A stretch of 64,000 nt of DNA from an uncultured Methylopila sp. (GCA_902168115.1 CABHPB010000067.1:150372-214371), one strand, 5' to 3'; numbered from the stretch's first letter, positions 1-9,771 are shown. Notes: a model not told the origin generated them from the sequence alone. Numbers and translations are program-made.

Positions 1-741
1 ATGTCCACGACCGCCGACCGCACCGCCACCCAGTCGAACCGCGTCGCGGAAGCAGCCGAGCAGGCCGCCGCGGACGTGAACGGCGTCACCTCCTCCACCG
101 AGGAGCTCGGCCACTCCGTCGAGGAGATCGGCCGGCAGGCGGTCGACGCCGCGCGCCTCGCCCAGCAGACCGTCGACGACGCCGCGCGCACCGGGCAGCT
201 GGTCCGCGACCTCAGCGAGGCGGCGCGGCGCATCGGCGACGTGGTCGACCTCATCTCGGACATCGCCGCCCAGACCAACCTGCTGGCGCTCAACGCCACC
301 ATCGAGGCGGCGCGCGCGGGAGAAGCCGGCCGCGGCTTCGCGGTCGTCGCCCAGGAAGTGAAGACGCTCGCCACCCAGACTGCAAACGCGACCGCCGAGA
401 TCACCCGCCAGATCGGCGCGACGCAGAACGCAACGCATGACGCCGTCGACGCCATCGAAGGCATCAGCGGACGCATCCGGGCCATGAGCGAGACGGCCGA
501 CGCCATCGCCTCGGCGGTCGGGCGTCAGGAGATCTCGACGCGGGACATCGCGCAGCGCGTCTCGCTCGCCGCCACCGGCACGAGCGACATCAAGACGGGC
601 ATCTCCGACGTCGCCACGGCCACCGACGAGACCGGCACCGCCGCGACCCAGGTGCTCGAGGCGGCGACCGACCTGTCGCGCCAGTCCGAAAGCCTCGCCG
701 CCGAGCTCGGCCGCTTCATGTCGAGCGTGCGCGCGGCCTGA
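1..741 (+). CDS. Methyl-accepting chemotaxis protein, C-terminal signalling part (5' end outside window)
   Basis: This is the cytoplasmic signalling domain of a chemoreceptor, which relays ligand signals to CheA through CheW. The hallmark hairpin tip is visible around residues 87-125, including '[20 protein letters not shown]' and a following [12 protein letters not shown] stretch. It is flanked by long Ala/Thr/Glu-rich heptads typical of the antiparallel four-helix bundle. No sensor, transmembrane or HAMP region is present because the reading frame is open to the first base, so the real start lies upstream. No C-terminal CheR/CheB docking pentapeptide is seen. The 3' end overlaps the convergent mutY gene by 26 bp. 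Identification as an MCP is secure; the ligand and the membrane or soluble status cannot be read. Confidence 0.93.
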   Translation: MSTTADRTATQSNRVAEAAEQAAADVNGVTSSTEELGHSVEEIGRQAVDAARLAQQTVDDAARTGQLVRDLSEAARRIGDVVDLISDIAAQTNLLALNATIEAARAGEAGRGFAVVAQEVKTLATQTANATAEITRQIGATQNATHDAVDAIEGISGRIRAMSETADAIASAVGRQEISTRDIAQRVSLAATGTSDIKTGISDVATATDETGTAATQVLEAATDLSRQSESLAAELGRFMSSVRAA

Positions 742-1816
742 GCCGATCGCCGAGCGCATGGGCGAGCACTTTCCGGAAGACCGTCGGCAGCGCCTCGTCT
801 GCGAGACGCTCGACCGGCGTCCAGCGCGCGCCTGAGGGCGCGCGCGCCCCAGCCGGGGCGTCGGCGACCAGCACCGCGAGCTCCAGCGCGAAGTGCGTGA
901 ACACATGCGTGGCGACGCCGGGCGTGCGCCGCCAGGTGGCGGCGAGCGGCGCGTCGGCCGCGAGGCTCGCGAGCGGCGCCGAAAGGTCGAGGTCTTCCGA
1001 CCAGCGTCCGGTCGGCGTCTCGGTCATTCCGCCGAGCAGCCCCTTCGCCGGGCGGTCCCGCAGCAAGACCTCGCCGTCGGCCCGCTCGAGGACGAAGGCG
1101 ACGCCGTAGCGTGTCGGCCGCGCCGCCTTCGGCGCCTTGCGCGGATAGGTCTCCGGCGCGCCCTCGGCGTGCGCGACGCAGGCGCCGCTCCAGGGGCACA
1201 GCGCGCAGGCCGGCTTTCGCGGCGTGCAGATCGTCGCGCCGAGATCCATCATCGCCTGCGCGAAATCGCCGTGACGCGACGCCGGCGCGAGCGTCGCGGC
1301 GAGCCGGCGAATCTCGGGCTTCGCGCCCGGCATCGACGCCTCGACCGCGAACAGGCGGCTCACGACGCGCTCGACATTGCCGTCGACGACCGTCGCCGGG
1401 CGGTCGAAGGCGATCGACGCGATCGCGGCCGCCGTGTAGGGGCCGACGCCCGGCAGCGCGAGGAGCGCCGCCTCGCTGTCGGGAAAGCGCCCGCCATGGT
1501 TTTCGACCACGGCCTTCGCGCAGGCATGGAGGTTGCGAGCGCGGGAGTAGTAACCGAGCCCGGCCCAGAGCTTCAGCACCTCGTCGAGCGGCGCCGCGGC
1601 GAGGCTCGCGACGTCGGGAAAGCGGTCGAGAAAGCGCAGGAAGTAGGGACCTGCCGCCTTCACCGTGGTCTGCTGGAGCATGATCTCGGACAGCCAGACC
1701 CGGTACGGGTCGGCCCGCGCGCCCGGCTCCGCCCGCCACGGGAGCCGGCGCCGATGGCGGTCGTACCAGGCGAGCAAGGCGTTCGGATCGGGCGCGACTG
1801 GCTGGCGGCGGACCAT
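716..1816 (-). CDS. mutY: A/G-specific adenine glycosylase MutY
   Basis: MutY removes adenine mispaired with 8-oxoguanine in base excision repair. The 366-aa protein shows the HhH-GPD fold: [10 protein letters not shown] with the catalytic Glu at about residue 44, the helix-hairpin-helix [12 protein letters not shown] at 121-132, and the catalytic Asp in VVDGNVERV at about 145. The [4Fe-4S] cluster ligands follow the C-X6-C-X2-C-X5-C pattern at 197, 204, 207 and 213. The C-terminal third (about 235-350) matches the NUDIX-like domain that recognises 8-oxoG. The length is normal for the family. The gene diverges from the DUF721 gene with a 68-bp gap, an arrangement common in Hyphomicrobiales, and converges on the chemoreceptor gene with a 26-bp overlap. 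Confidence 0.96.
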   Translation of the reverse strand: MVRRQPVAPDPNALLAWYDRHRRRLPWRAEPGARADPYRVWLSEIMLQQTTVKAAGPYFLRFLDRFPDVASLAAAPLDEVLKLWAGLGYYSRARNLHACAKAVVENHGGRFPDSEAALLALPGVGPYTAAAIASIAFDRPATVVDGNVERVVSRLFAVEASMPGAKPEIRRLAATLAPASRHGDFAQAMMDLGATICTPRKPACALCPWSGACVAHAEGAPETYPRKAPKAARPTRYGVAFVLERADGEVLLRDRPAKGLLGGMTETPTGRWSEDLDLSAPLASLAADAPLAATWRRTPGVATHVFTHFALELAVLVADAPAGARAPSGARWTPVERLADEALPTVFRKVLAHALGDRLRPRARST

Positions 1817-1884
1817 TGCGACGGGATAGACTCAGAATGATTTGAGCCGACACGTCGACAGAACTCCGCCGCCCCCGCAAGGCC

Positions 1885-2397
1885 ATGCTGAAACCATCCC
1901 GCGTCAAACGCCTGTCCGACTTCGTGCCCGAGGCGATCGGCCCGGTCGCGGCGCGTCAGGGATTTGCGGGAGGCGAGGTCGTCGCGCGCTGGGCGGCGAT
2001 CGTCGGCCCGGAGATCGCGGCGGTGGCGGCGCCGGTGAAGCTGCATGCGCCGCGCTCGAAGTCGTCCGATCCGGACGCGGCCCCCGAGCGCGCGAGCCTG
2101 ACGCTGCGCGTCGAGGGCGCCTTCGCGCTCGAGATCCAGCATCGCTCGCATGAGATCATCGAGCGGGTGAACGCGCATCTCGGCTGGCCCTGCGTCGGCC
2201 AGATCAAGATCCGCCAGGGCGCCGTGGTCCCTTCGAGCGCACAGCCGGCGCGGCGCGCCCCGCCCCCGGCGACCGAGGCGGAGCGCGTCGCGGCGCGCGC
2301 CGCGACGGCGGCCGTCGACGATCCGGAGCTCGCCGAGGCGCTAGCCCGGCTCGGCGAGGCCGCGCTGGCGGCGGCGCGCGGGCCCGGCGGCGGCTGA
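1885..2397 (+). CDS. DUF721 (DciA-like) protein
   Basis: This 170-aa protein is of the DUF721 family. Members include DciA, the ancestral loader of the replicative helicase DnaB in bacteria lacking DnaC/DnaI. The N-terminal 110 residues carry the recognisable core: a helix beginning near residue 8, the W-x-x-I-V-G-P-E motif around 36-43, and an alternating hydrophobic strand segment (LTLRVEGAFALEIQH) before a helix ending in INARLG-like NAHLGW. The C-terminal 60 residues are Ala/Arg/Pro-rich and probably disordered. It heads a codirectional set with the DsbA-like gene and smc. The family assignment is fairly certain; a helicase-loading role here is inferred from the family. Confidence 0.82.
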   Translation: MLKPSRVKRLSDFVPEAIGPVAARQGFAGGEVVARWAAIVGPEIAAVAAPVKLHAPRSKSSDPDAAPERASLTLRVEGAFALEIQHRSHEIIERVNAHLGWPCVGQIKIRQGAVVPSSAQPARRAPPPATEAERVAARAATAAVDDPELAEALARLGEAALAAARGPGGG

Positions 2398-2573
2398 CCC
2401 GCCGGCCCCTCGAAAATACGAGAGCGTGACGGCCCGTCTTGCCGCCCGGCTTGCTTAAGCCACATTCCTCTTGCGAAAAGGCGGGAACCTCGCGACCTTC
2501 CGCGCCTCCGGACGCCGAGAGCGTCGCTTCGAAGACGCGCCGAAACGAGCGCTCCGACCCAAGGATCCGTCAC

Positions 2574-3254
2574 GTGAGCCTGACGACCAGCATCACCCGC
2601 CGCAGCCTGCTCGAAAGCGCCGCCCTCGCCACGGCCGGCCTCGCCGCCCTGTCGCTCATGCCCCGGCTCGGCGTCGCCCCGTCCGCCTTCGCCCAGGCCC
2701 CCAGCGCCGAGGAGCTCGCGGTCACCGGCAAGCTGCCCGAGATGTCGGAAGGCAAGGCCGACGCGCCCGTGACGATCATCGAATACGCGTCCATGACCTG
2801 CGGCCACTGCGCCCAATTCGCGGCGCAGACCTTCCCCAAGCTGAAGGCCGAATACATCGACACCGGGAAGGTGCGCTTCATCCTGCGGGAGTTCCCGCTC
2901 GATCCGCTAGCCGCCGCCGGCTTCATGATCGCCCGCTGCGCCGGGGACGACAAATACTTCGCCGTCGTCGACCTGCTGTTCAAGGAGCAGAAGAGCTGGG
3001 CCTACTCCGACAAGCCGGTCGAGGGGCTGCAGAACCTGGTGAAGCAGGTGGGATTCTCACAGCAAAGCTTCGAGGAGTGCTTGCAGAATCAGGAGCTGCT
3101 CGATGGAGTGAACGAGGTTCGCCAGCGGGCGGCCGAGAAATTCGGGGTCAACTCGACGCCGACGTTCTTCATCAACGGCAAGATCCAGCGCGGGGCGCTG
3201 ACGTTTGAGAACCTCAAGCAGATCCTCGACCCGCTCGTGGAGAAGAAGAGCTGA
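2574..3254 (+). CDS. DsbA-family thiol:disulfide oxidoreductase (exported)
   Basis: This is a periplasmic thioredoxin-fold protein of the DsbA/BdbD type (Thioredoxin_4). The start chosen is GTG at 2574, because AAGGA at 2561-2565 sits 8 nt upstream and because translation then opens directly with a signal sequence: a twin-Arg ITRRSLL followed by a hydrophobic stretch and an AFA-Q cleavage region near residue 40. An in-frame ATG at 2439 would add 45 residues with no signal character. The active site CGHC is at residues 76-79 and the cis-Pro loop NSTPTFFING lies near 195. A likely role is disulfide formation or isomerisation on envelope proteins. The twin-Arg suggests Tat export but the motif is not perfect. 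It lies 84 bp before smc. Confidence 0.9.
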   Translation: MSLTTSITRRSLLESAALATAGLAALSLMPRLGVAPSAFAQAPSAEELAVTGKLPEMSEGKADAPVTIIEYASMTCGHCAQFAAQTFPKLKAEYIDTGKVRFILREFPLDPLAAAGFMIARCAGDDKYFAVVDLLFKEQKSWAYSDKPVEGLQNLVKQVGFSQQSFEECLQNQELLDGVNEVRQRAAEKFGVNSTPTFFINGKIQRGALTFENLKQILDPLVEKKS

Positions 3255-3338
3255 GCTTTTCGCTCTCCAGGCGCGCGCTCGCGAATCGTCGCCGGGCCTG
3301 ACACGTAAGGGCCGGCCGCTTCTCGGCGGGGGCCCGCG

Positions 3339-6300
3339 ATGAACTTCACGCGGCTGCGCCTCGCCGGCTTCAAGACCTTCGTCGATCCCATAGACGCGCC
3401 GATCGAGCCGGGGCTGACCGGCATCGTCGGCCCGAACGGCTGCGGCAAGTCGAACCTCGTCGAGGCGCTGCGCTGGGTGATGGGCGAAAGCTCCTTCAAG
3501 TCCCTGCGCGCCTCGGGGATGGAGGACGTCATCTTCGCCGGCTCGACCAGCCGCCCGGCGCGCAACCACGCCGAAGTCTCCCTCACGCTCGACAACGCCT
3601 CCGGCTTCGCGCCGGCGCCCTATGAGGCCGCCGCCGAGATCGAGGTGTCGCGCAAGATCTCGCGCGGGCTCGGCTCGGCTTACCGCATCAACGGCCGCGA
3701 GGTGCGGGCGCGCGACGTCCAGCTGCTGTTCGCGGACGCCTCCTCCGGCGCGCGCTCGCCATCGATGGTGGGACAAGGCCGCGTCGGCGAGATCATCAAC
3801 GCCCGGCCCGACCAGCGCCGCCGCATCCTGGAAGAAGCCGCCGGCATCGCGGGCCTGCACCAGCGCCGCCGCGAGGCCGAACAGCGGCTCGAGGGCGCGG
3901 AGCAGAATCTGTCGCGCGTCGAGGACGTGCTCGGCCAGCTCGCCGGCCGCATCGAGAGCCTGAAGAAACAGGCGCGCGGCGCCGAGCGCTACCGCCAGCT
4001 CAGCGAGGAGATCCAGACGGCCGAAGGCCTGTCGCTGCTCGCGCGGCACGCGGCGGATTCGGCGGGGATGCATGCGGCGGAGTCCGCAGAGACCGAGGCG
4101 CTCGCGGCGGTCGCCGAAGCGACGCGCCTCCAGGGCGAGGCCGCGCGCGCGGAGGCGGTCTCCGCCCATGCGCTCGAACCCGCCCGTCACGCCGCCGCGG
4201 AAGCGGAGGCGGCGCTCCGCCGGATCGCGCTCAAGGCCGGCGAGCTCGAGGGCGAGGAAGGCCGCGCCCGCGCTCGGCTCGCGGAACTCGCCGCCCGGCT
4301 CGCGCAGATCGAGGGCGACGTCGCACGCGAGGGATCGCTGGGAGAGGACGCCGCGGCGGCGCTTCGGCGGATCGAGGCCTCGCTAGCGGAGTTTTCCGAT
4401 GCGGCGGCGGCGCCGTCGGACGAGGCCGATCGCGCGGCGCTCGCCGAGGCCGAGCAGGCCGTCGCGACGCACGAGGCTTCGCTTGCCGAGGCCACCGAGG
4501 CGCAGGCCGCGTGCGTCGCGGAACGTCGTGACCTGGAACGCCGGCGGCACGAGCAGGCGGAGCGCATCGCGCGGCTCGACCGCGAGGCGGCAGGGCTCGC
4601 GGGCGAAGCTGCGACGCTCAATCAAGAAGCCGGCCGCAACGGCGACGTCGAAGCGCTCGGCGCGCGGTTCGAGGCGGAGCGGGCGCGCAACCGCGACGCG
4701 GACCGCGCCGTCGAGGCCGCCGAAGCCGCCCATGCGGCGGCGCGCACGGCCGAGGCCGACGCCCGCCGCCCCGCCGGCGATGCGACGTCGCGCGCCGAGC
4801 GGGCGCTCGCCGAGGCGCGGGCGCTGGCGAAGCTCGTTGCCGACGTTCCCGGCCGCGCCTATCCGCCGGCGGTCGAGCTTTTGGTCGTCGATCCGGGCTA
4901 CGAGGTGGCGCTCGGCGCAGCGCTCGGCGACGATCTCGACGCCGCCGTCGACCCGCGCGCGCCGGCCCATTGGGCGGCGAGCGCGGCCGTCGGCGACCCA
5001 GCGCTGCCCCAAGGAGTCGACACGCTCGCCGAACATGTGGTGGCGCCGGCGGAGATGTCCCGGCGGCTCGCCCAGATCGGCGTCGTGTCGCGCGCCGACG
5101 GCCCGCGTCTTCGCGCGATGCTGAAGCCCGGCCAGCGGCTTGTCAGCCGCGAGGGCGACCTGTGGCGTTGGGACGGGCTGACGCTCGGCGCGGACGCGCC
5201 GACGCCGGCCGCGCGCAGGCTCGCCGAGAAGAACCGGCTCGGCGCCGTCGAGCGCGCCGCCGCCGAGGCTTGCGCCGAGCGCGACCGCCTGCGCGCCGCG
5301 TCGGAGATCGCGCGCGCAAGAGCCGGTCAGGCCGCCAACGCCGAGCGCGCGGCACGCGAGGAAGCCAAGGCCCGGCGCGCGGCGGTCGAATCCGCCCGCG
5401 AGGCTCATGTGGCCGCCGAGCGCGCGGTCGCGCGCGTCGCGGCGCGGCTTTCGGCCGTCGAAGAAGCGCGGGCGCGAATCGCGGCCCAGCTGGAAGAGGC
5501 GCGGGCCGCCGCCGGCGACGTCTCCGCCCGGCTCGCCGCGCTGCCCGAGCCCGGGGCGGAGGTCGACCTTTCCGAACTGAAGGCGGCGGTCGCCGAGGGG
5601 CGGCGCGAGGCCGCCGCACGCCGGGCGGCGCTCGAAACCCGTGCGGCGGAGGCGCGGCGCCAGGCGGCGCGACGGCAGGAGCTTCAGGCCGAACGCGAGG
5701 CGTGGACCCGTCGTCGCGACGGCGCCGCCGAGCGGCTCGCCGACTTTGCGCGACGCCGCGCCGAGACCGAGGCCGAGCGCGCCGGCCTCGCCGACCGCCC
5801 GGACGAGCTTGCGGCGGAACGCATCCGGCTGCGCGTCGCGCTGGACGGCGCCGAAAAGGCCGCGCGGGCGGCCGCTGAAGCGTTTTCCATCGCGGAGACG
5901 CGTCACCGCGAAGCCGAACGCGCCGCACGGGTCCGCCTCGACGCCCTGTCCCAGGCGCGCGAAGGGGCCGCCCGGGCCGGCGCAAGATTGGAGGCCGCGC
6001 GCGAAAAGGCCGCGGCCGCCGCTGAGCGCATCATGGAAACGCGCGGCCTGACGCCGGGAGAGCTGGCTGCCTCGCTGTCAGGCGCGCCGCGCGAGACGCC
6101 GGAAGAGATCGAGGCGCGGCTGTCGCGCGCGCTCGCCTCGCGCGAGCGTCTCGGCCCGGTGAACCTGCGCGCCGAGCAGGACCTCGCAGAGGCGGAACAG
6201 GCGACCGGAACCCTGTCAGCGGAACGCGAGGACCTGACGGAGGCGATCGCGCGCCTCAGGGCCGCGGTGCGCTCGCTCAACAGCGAGGGCCGGGGTCGGC

Positions 6301-6776
6301 TTCTGTCCGCATTCGAACGGGTCGACGCCAATTTCCGGACGCTGTTCCAGAAACTGTTCGAGGGCGGCGAGGCCCGGCTCGAACTGGTCGAATCGGACGA
6401 TCCGCTGGAGGCCGGCCTCGAAGTGATCGCGCGCCCGCCGGGTAAGAAGCCGCAGACGCTTTCCCTGCTGTCGGGCGGGGAGCAGGCGCTGACGGCGCTC
6501 GCGCTCGTCTTCGGGGTGTTCCTTACCAATCCCGCGCCGGTCTGCGTGCTCGACGAGGTCGACGCGCCGCTCGACGACGCCAATGTCGAGCGCTTCTGCG
6601 CGCTGCTTGCGGAAATGTCGTCGATCACGACCACGCGCTTCCTGACGGTGACGCACAACCCGATCACCATGGCGCACATGGACCGGCTGCTCGGCGTCAC
6701 CATGTCGGAGCGCGGCGTCAGCCAGCTCGTCTCGGTCGATCTGCAGACGGCGGAGCGTCTGGCCGAGGCGGTGTAG
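3339..6776 (+). CDS. smc: Chromosome segregation/condensin ATPase Smc
   Basis: This is the bacterial condensin subunit, 1145 aa, the normal size. The N-terminal ATPase half has Walker A GPNGCGKSN at residues 31-39. Two long Ala/Arg/Glu-rich coiled-coil arms flank a hinge around residues 490-620 (the non-coil stretch beginning near VPGRAYPPAVELLVV). The C-terminal half has the ABC signature LSGGEQ at about 1044-1049 and Walker B VCVLDEVDAP with Asp-Glu at about 1072-1073. The ATG has GGCGGGGG a few bases upstream. Extreme Ala/Arg/Glu bias in the coils creates long antisense open frames that are not genes. ScpA and ScpB, its usual partners, are not in the window. Confidence 0.97.
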   Translation: MNFTRLRLAGFKTFVDPIDAPIEPGLTGIVGPNGCGKSNLVEALRWVMGESSFKSLRASGMEDVIFAGSTSRPARNHAEVSLTLDNASGFAPAPYEAAAEIEVSRKISRGLGSAYRINGREVRARDVQLLFADASSGARSPSMVGQGRVGEIINARPDQRRRILEEAAGIAGLHQRRREAEQRLEGAEQNLSRVEDVLGQLAGRIESLKKQARGAERYRQLSEEIQTAEGLSLLARHAADSAGMHAAESAETEALAAVAEATRLQGEAARAEAVSAHALEPARHAAAEAEAALRRIALKAGELEGEEGRARARLAELAARLAQIEGDVAREGSLGEDAAAALRRIEASLAEFSDAAAAPSDEADRAALAEAEQAVATHEASLAEATEAQAACVAERRDLERRRHEQAERIARLDREAAGLAGEAATLNQEAGRNGDVEALGARFEAERARNRDADRAVEAAEAAHAAARTAEADARRPAGDATSRAERALAEARALAKLVADVPGRAYPPAVELLVVDPGYEVALGAALGDDLDAAVDPRAPAHWAASAAVGDPALPQGVDTLAEHVVAPAEMSRRLAQIGVVSRADGPRLRAMLKPGQRLVSREGDLWRWDGLTLGADAPTPAARRLAEKNRLGAVERAAAEACAERDRLRAASEIARARAGQAANAERAAREEAKARRAAVESAREAHVAAERAVARVAARLSAVEEARARIAAQLEEARAAAGDVSARLAALPEPGAEVDLSELKAAVAEGRREAAARRAALETRAAEARRQAARRQELQAEREAWTRRRDGAAERLADFARRRAETEAERAGLADRPDELAAERIRLRVALDGAEKAARAAAEAFSIAETRHREAERAARVRLDALSQAREGAARAGARLEAAREKAAAAAERIMETRGLTPGELAASLSGAPRETPEEIEARLSRALASRERLGPVNLRAEQDLAEAEQATGTLSAEREDLTEAIARLRAAVRSLNSEGRGRLLSAFERVDANFRTLFQKLFEGGEARLELVESDDPLEAGLEVIARPPGKKPQTLSLLSGGEQALTALALVFGVFLTNPAPVCVLDEVDAPLDDANVERFCALLAEMSSITTTRFLTVTHNPITMAHMDRLLGVTMSERGVSQLVSVDLQTAERLAEAV

Positions 6777-6902
6777 CGCCGTTCGCTGGGACGCCAGCCC
6801 CTCGCCCGCGCTCCTGCGTCGCGGCGCGACCTTTGGGCAATAGTGGGCAGCGCGCAACCTTTTCACAGTCTTGTCAGACACTTAGCGCTTTGCGGCGGAA
6901 CC

Positions 6903-6931
6903 TTGACACGCCAAGGCCCGAAAACTAGGGT
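6903..6931 (+). promoter_or_regulatory. Sigma-70-type promoter of the F0 ATP synthase operon
   Basis: TTGACA (6903-6908) is a perfect -35 hexamer. It is followed by exactly 17 bases and then TAGGGT (6926-6931) as a plausible -10. Start of transcription would be near 6938, giving a leader of about 68 nt before the atpI start at 7006. It lies in the 229-bp gap after smc. The call is made by eye from the hexamers and spacing. Confidence 0.55.
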
Positions 6932-7005
6932 GCGCGCGATTTTCGGGGGCGGTCGGTCGCTCCGGGGGTTCGTCGCGATCGGCGCGCCAAGTCGCAAGGC
7001 TCTGG

Positions 7006-7359
7006 ATGTCGCAGGATCCTGACCGTAGCCCCGGACCGACCCGTTCCCAGGACGACGGCGCCTTGTCCGACCGGCTCGCCCGGCTGGACAGCGCGCTGAA
7101 GCGGCGGTCGGACCCGGGCGGGACCGGTGACGCCGGAGCCCCCTCGCGGAGCTCCGACGCCAAAGGTCTCGCCATTGCGCTGCGCATGGGGTCCGAGTTC
7201 ATCGCCGCGGTCATCGTCGGCGGCGCGATCGGATGGGGCATAGATCGCCTCGCCGGATCGAGCCCTTGGGGAATGATCGTCTTCCTGATGCTCGGCTTCG
7301 CGGCGGGCGTGCTGAACGTCCTGCGTTCAGCCGGTCTCGTCAGTAAGCCGGGAGACTGA
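7006..7359 (+). CDS. atpI: ATP synthase protein I (AtpI)
   Basis: AtpI is a small membrane protein encoded at the head of F0 operons; family members assist c-ring assembly or cation supply. The 117-aa product has a charged, Gly/Ser/Asp-rich N-terminal half (1-55). It is followed by two transmembrane segments, about 60-82 (the [17 protein letters not shown] region) and 88-108 (the [18 protein letters not shown] region), in the AtpZ/AtpI pattern. It is first in the atpI-atpB-atpE-atpF'-atpF series, with 71 bp to atpB. The F1 genes are absent, as expected in alphaproteobacteria where F0 and F1 form separate operons. Confidence 0.88.
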   Translation: MSQDPDRSPGPTRSQDDGALSDRLARLDSALKRRSDPGGTGDAGAPSRSSDAKGLAIALRMGSEFIAAVIVGGAIGWGIDRLAGSSPWGMIVFLMLGFAAGVLNVLRSAGLVSKPGD

Positions 7360-7430
7360 ACGCAGGCCGCAAGGCCATTTGGGATTACACGGCGCCATCT
7401 GCGCGCCGCGACGAGGAAGCTCAGGAACAG

Positions 7431-8180
7431 ATGGCCGGCGAATCCCCCGACCCAATCCACCAGTTCAATATCGTTCCGCTCGTCGGCGACGGCCCCCTCG
7501 CTTTCACCAATTCCGCGCTGTTCATGGCGATCACCACAGCGGTGATCATCGGCTTCCTGCTGCTCGCCACGTCGAGCCGCACGCTGGTGCCGAGCCGCCT
7601 TCAGTCGCTCGCGGAGCTCGGCTACGAGTTCGTCGCCAAGACGGTCAGGGACTCGGCGGGCAACGAGGGGATGAAGTTCTTCCCCTTCGTGTTCTCGCTG
7701 TTCATGTTCATCCTGGTCTCGAACATGATCGGGCTGATCCCGTACACCTTCACGGTGGCGAGCCATCTGATCGTGACCTTCGCGCTGGCGATGTCGGTGT
7801 TCCTCACCGTCATCATCTACGGCTTCATCAAGAACGGCTCGCACTTCCTGAAGCTGTTCGTGCCGTCGGGCATCCCGGGCTACATCCTGCCGCTGGTGGT
7901 GCTGATCGAGATCATCTCGTTCTTCTCCCGGCCGATCAGCCTCAGCGTCCGTCTGTTCGCCAACATGCTGGCGGGCCACATCACGCTGAAGGTGTTCGCC
8001 GGCTTCGTGACCATGCTGAGCGGCGCGCTCGGCGCGGTCGGGCTGCTGGTCGGCATCCTGCCGCTGCTGCTCGCCGTGGCGATCACGGGCCTTGAGCTGC
8101 TGGTCGCCTTCCTGCAGGCCTACGTCTTCACGATCCTGACCTGCATCTACCTCAACGACGCGATCCACCCCGGCCACTGA
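7431..8180 (+). CDS. atpB: F0F1 ATP synthase subunit a
   Basis: Subunit a forms the proton half-channels next to the c-ring. The protein is 249 aa with several hydrophobic segments. The essential Arg is at residue 174 within [16 protein letters not shown], the most conserved segment of the family, and the N-terminal IHQFNI element is typical. A Shine-Dalgarno-like AGGAA lies just before the ATG. It is second in the F0 operon and is followed after 81 bp by atpE. Confidence 0.97.
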   Translation: MAGESPDPIHQFNIVPLVGDGPLAFTNSALFMAITTAVIIGFLLLATSSRTLVPSRLQSLAELGYEFVAKTVRDSAGNEGMKFFPFVFSLFMFILVSNMIGLIPYTFTVASHLIVTFALAMSVFLTVIIYGFIKNGSHFLKLFVPSGIPGYILPLVVLIEIISFFSRPISLSVRLFANMLAGHITLKVFAGFVTMLSGALGAVGLLVGILPLLLAVAITGLELLVAFLQAYVFTILTCIYLNDAIHPGH

Positions 8181-8261
8181 CCGGACCGGAAACTCCGGCG
8201 GCCCGGCTCAGAAGTCCGCGTCGCCGCACACCTCGAACGAACGCCTGAAGGAGCATCTGTC

Positions 8262-8486
8262 ATGGAAGAACTGGGCAAGTACATCGGCGCGGGCCTCGCG
8301 ACCATCGGCCTCGCCGGCGCCGGCATCGGCGTGGGCCAGATCTTCGCCGCCTTCCTGGCCGGCGCGCTGCGCAACCCCTCGGCCGCCGACGGCCAGTTCG
8401 CCCGTCTGATCTTCGGCTTCGCCGTGACGGAAGCGCTCGGCATCTTCTCGCTGCTGATCGCGCTGCTGCTGCTCTTCGCCGTCTGA
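8262..8486 (+). CDS. atpE: F0F1 ATP synthase subunit c
   Basis: This 74-aa proteolipid builds the rotating c-ring. Two transmembrane helices (about 8-33 and 48-73) flank the polar loop RNP at residues 37-39. The ion-binding carboxylate is Glu57 in [11 protein letters not shown]. The Gly/Ala motif [10 protein letters not shown] in helix 1 is typical. AAGGAG precedes the ATG at good spacing. No Na+-type Gln/Thr signature is evident, so it is presumably H+-coupled. Confidence 0.97.
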   Translation: MEELGKYIGAGLATIGLAGAGIGVGQIFAAFLAGALRNPSAADGQFARLIFGFAVTEALGIFSLLIALLLLFAV

Positions 8487-8558
8487 ACCCCGGCGTTCGT
8501 TCGAAAACGGCCGCGCGACGCCTGACCGGCGTCGCGTGAGCCCACGGAAAACGGCGTG

Positions 8559-9203
8559 ATGTTCGACAAGATCGGCCCAACCAGCCTCTACGTCCTGTCC
8601 CAGGACGACCCCCACGCCCCGCTGCTGCACCTCGCGGCGGCGACGGACACGCATGGCTCGCCCGAGACCCATGCGACGACCGAGGCGCATGGCGGCGCCG
8701 AGGGCCACAAGGGACCCTTCCCGCCCTTCGACAGCTCGAACTTCGCCGGTCAGCTGTTCTGGCTCGCCATCTTCTTCGGCGTGCTGCTGATCGTGATGGC
8801 CAAGGTCGCGCTGCCGCGGCTGAAGAACATCGTCGAGGGCCGCGCGGAGCGGATCGCGAGCGACCTCGCCGAGGCGAACCGCCTCAAGAAGGAAACGGAC
8901 GACGCGATCGCGGCCTATGAGAAGACGCTGGGCGACGCCCGCGCCGAGGGCCACCGCATCGCCGCCGAGACGCATGAGAAGGTCGCGCGCGAAGCCGACG
9001 AGCACCGCAAGGGACTCGAGGCGGACCTGAACGCCAAGCTCGAGGCGTCCGAGGCGCAGATCTCCGCGACCAAGTCGGCCGCGCTCGGCAACGTCCGCGG
9101 CATTGCGGTCGACGCCGCCGGCGCGATCGTCGAGCGCCTGACCGGACGGCCTGCAGCCGGCCCGGACATCGAGCGGGCGGTCGACGCCTCGCTCGCGAAC
9201 TGA
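8559..9203 (+). CDS. atpF': F0F1 ATP synthase subunit b' (first b-type subunit)
   Basis: This is one of two b-type peripheral stalk subunits, as usual in alphaproteobacteria and phototrophs. A His/Glu/Thr-rich N-terminal extension (about 1-55) precedes one transmembrane helix (the FWLAIFFGVLLIVMAKVAL segment). A long charged coiled coil starting at PRLKNIVEGRAERI runs to the C-terminus and binds F1 and delta. The first two possible codons are GTG at 8556 and ATG at 8559; ATG is used here. It is 214 aa, longer at the N-terminus than the following b subunit. It is 12 bp upstream of atpF and presumably pairs with it as a b/b' heterodimer. Confidence 0.92.
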   Translation: MFDKIGPTSLYVLSQDDPHAPLLHLAAATDTHGSPETHATTEAHGGAEGHKGPFPPFDSSNFAGQLFWLAIFFGVLLIVMAKVALPRLKNIVEGRAERIASDLAEANRLKKETDDAIAAYEKTLGDARAEGHRIAAETHEKVAREADEHRKGLEADLNAKLEASEAQISATKSAALGNVRGIAVDAAGAIVERLTGRPAAGPDIERAVDASLAN

Positions 9204-9215
9204 CGGGAGACGACG

Positions 9216-9698
9216 ATGGGCAGCGCTGAATTCTGGGTCCTTGTCGCCTTCGTCCTGTTCGTCGCGTTGCTGTTCTACGTCGGCGCGCCGGGCAAGATCG
9301 TCGGCTCGCTCGACAGCCGCGCCGACAAGATCAAGGCCGAGCTCGAGGAAGCCCGCGCGCTTCGCGAGGAGGCGGCGCAGGTTCTGGCCGACTACAAGCG
9401 CAAGCGCGAGGAGGCCGAACGGGAGGCCCACGCGATCGTCGAGGCCGCCAAGAAGGACGCCGCCGCCTATGCGGCCGACGCCAAGGCCAAGGCCGAGGAG
9501 TTCGTCGCGCGCCGCACCAAGGCGGCCGAGCAGAAGATCGCTCTCGCCGAAAGCCAGGCGGTCGCGGAAGTGCGCGCCGCCGCCGCCGACGCGGCCGTCG
9601 CCGCCGCCGAGAAGGTTCTCTCGGGCCAGGCCAAGGGCGAACTCGGCGACAGCCTGTTCGACAAGGGTCTTTCGGAAGTCCGCGCCAAGCTCAACTGA
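9216..9698 (+). CDS. atpF: F0F1 ATP synthase subunit b
   Basis: This second b-type stalk subunit is 160 aa. It has one N-terminal transmembrane helix (about 5-24, beginning EFWVLVAFVLF), then GKIVGSLDSRADKIKAELEEA and a continuous Ala/Glu/Lys-rich coiled coil. GGGAGA precedes the ATG. It is the last gene of the F0 operon; a strong hairpin terminator begins 25 bp after its stop. Confidence 0.95.
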   Translation: MGSAEFWVLVAFVLFVALLFYVGAPGKIVGSLDSRADKIKAELEEARALREEAAQVLADYKRKREEAEREAHAIVEAAKKDAAAYAADAKAKAEEFVARRTKAAEQKIALAESQAVAEVRAAAADAAVAAAEKVLSGQAKGELGDSLFDKGLSEVRAKLN

Positions 9699-9723
9699 GC
9701 CGCAAAATCTCGTAAAATCGCTC

Positions 9724-9750
9724 AAGGCCGTCCGCGAGGGCGGCCTTTTG
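9724..9750 (+). terminator. Rho-independent terminator of the atp operon
   Basis: A 10-bp stem runs from AAGGCCGTCC (9724-9733) to GGGCGGCCTT (9738-9747), with one G-T wobble and a GCGA tetraloop, followed by a T-rich tail (TTTTGCGTTT). It sits directly after atpF and before the convergent GFA-family gene. Confidence 0.85.
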
Positions 9751-9771
9751 CGTTTCAAGGCCAGCAGTTGG

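Noticed and set aside
3057..5906. Two long minus-strand frames opposite smc
   Set aside because: They mirror the Ala/Glu/Arg codons of the Smc coiled coils, contain no motif, and lack ribosome sites.
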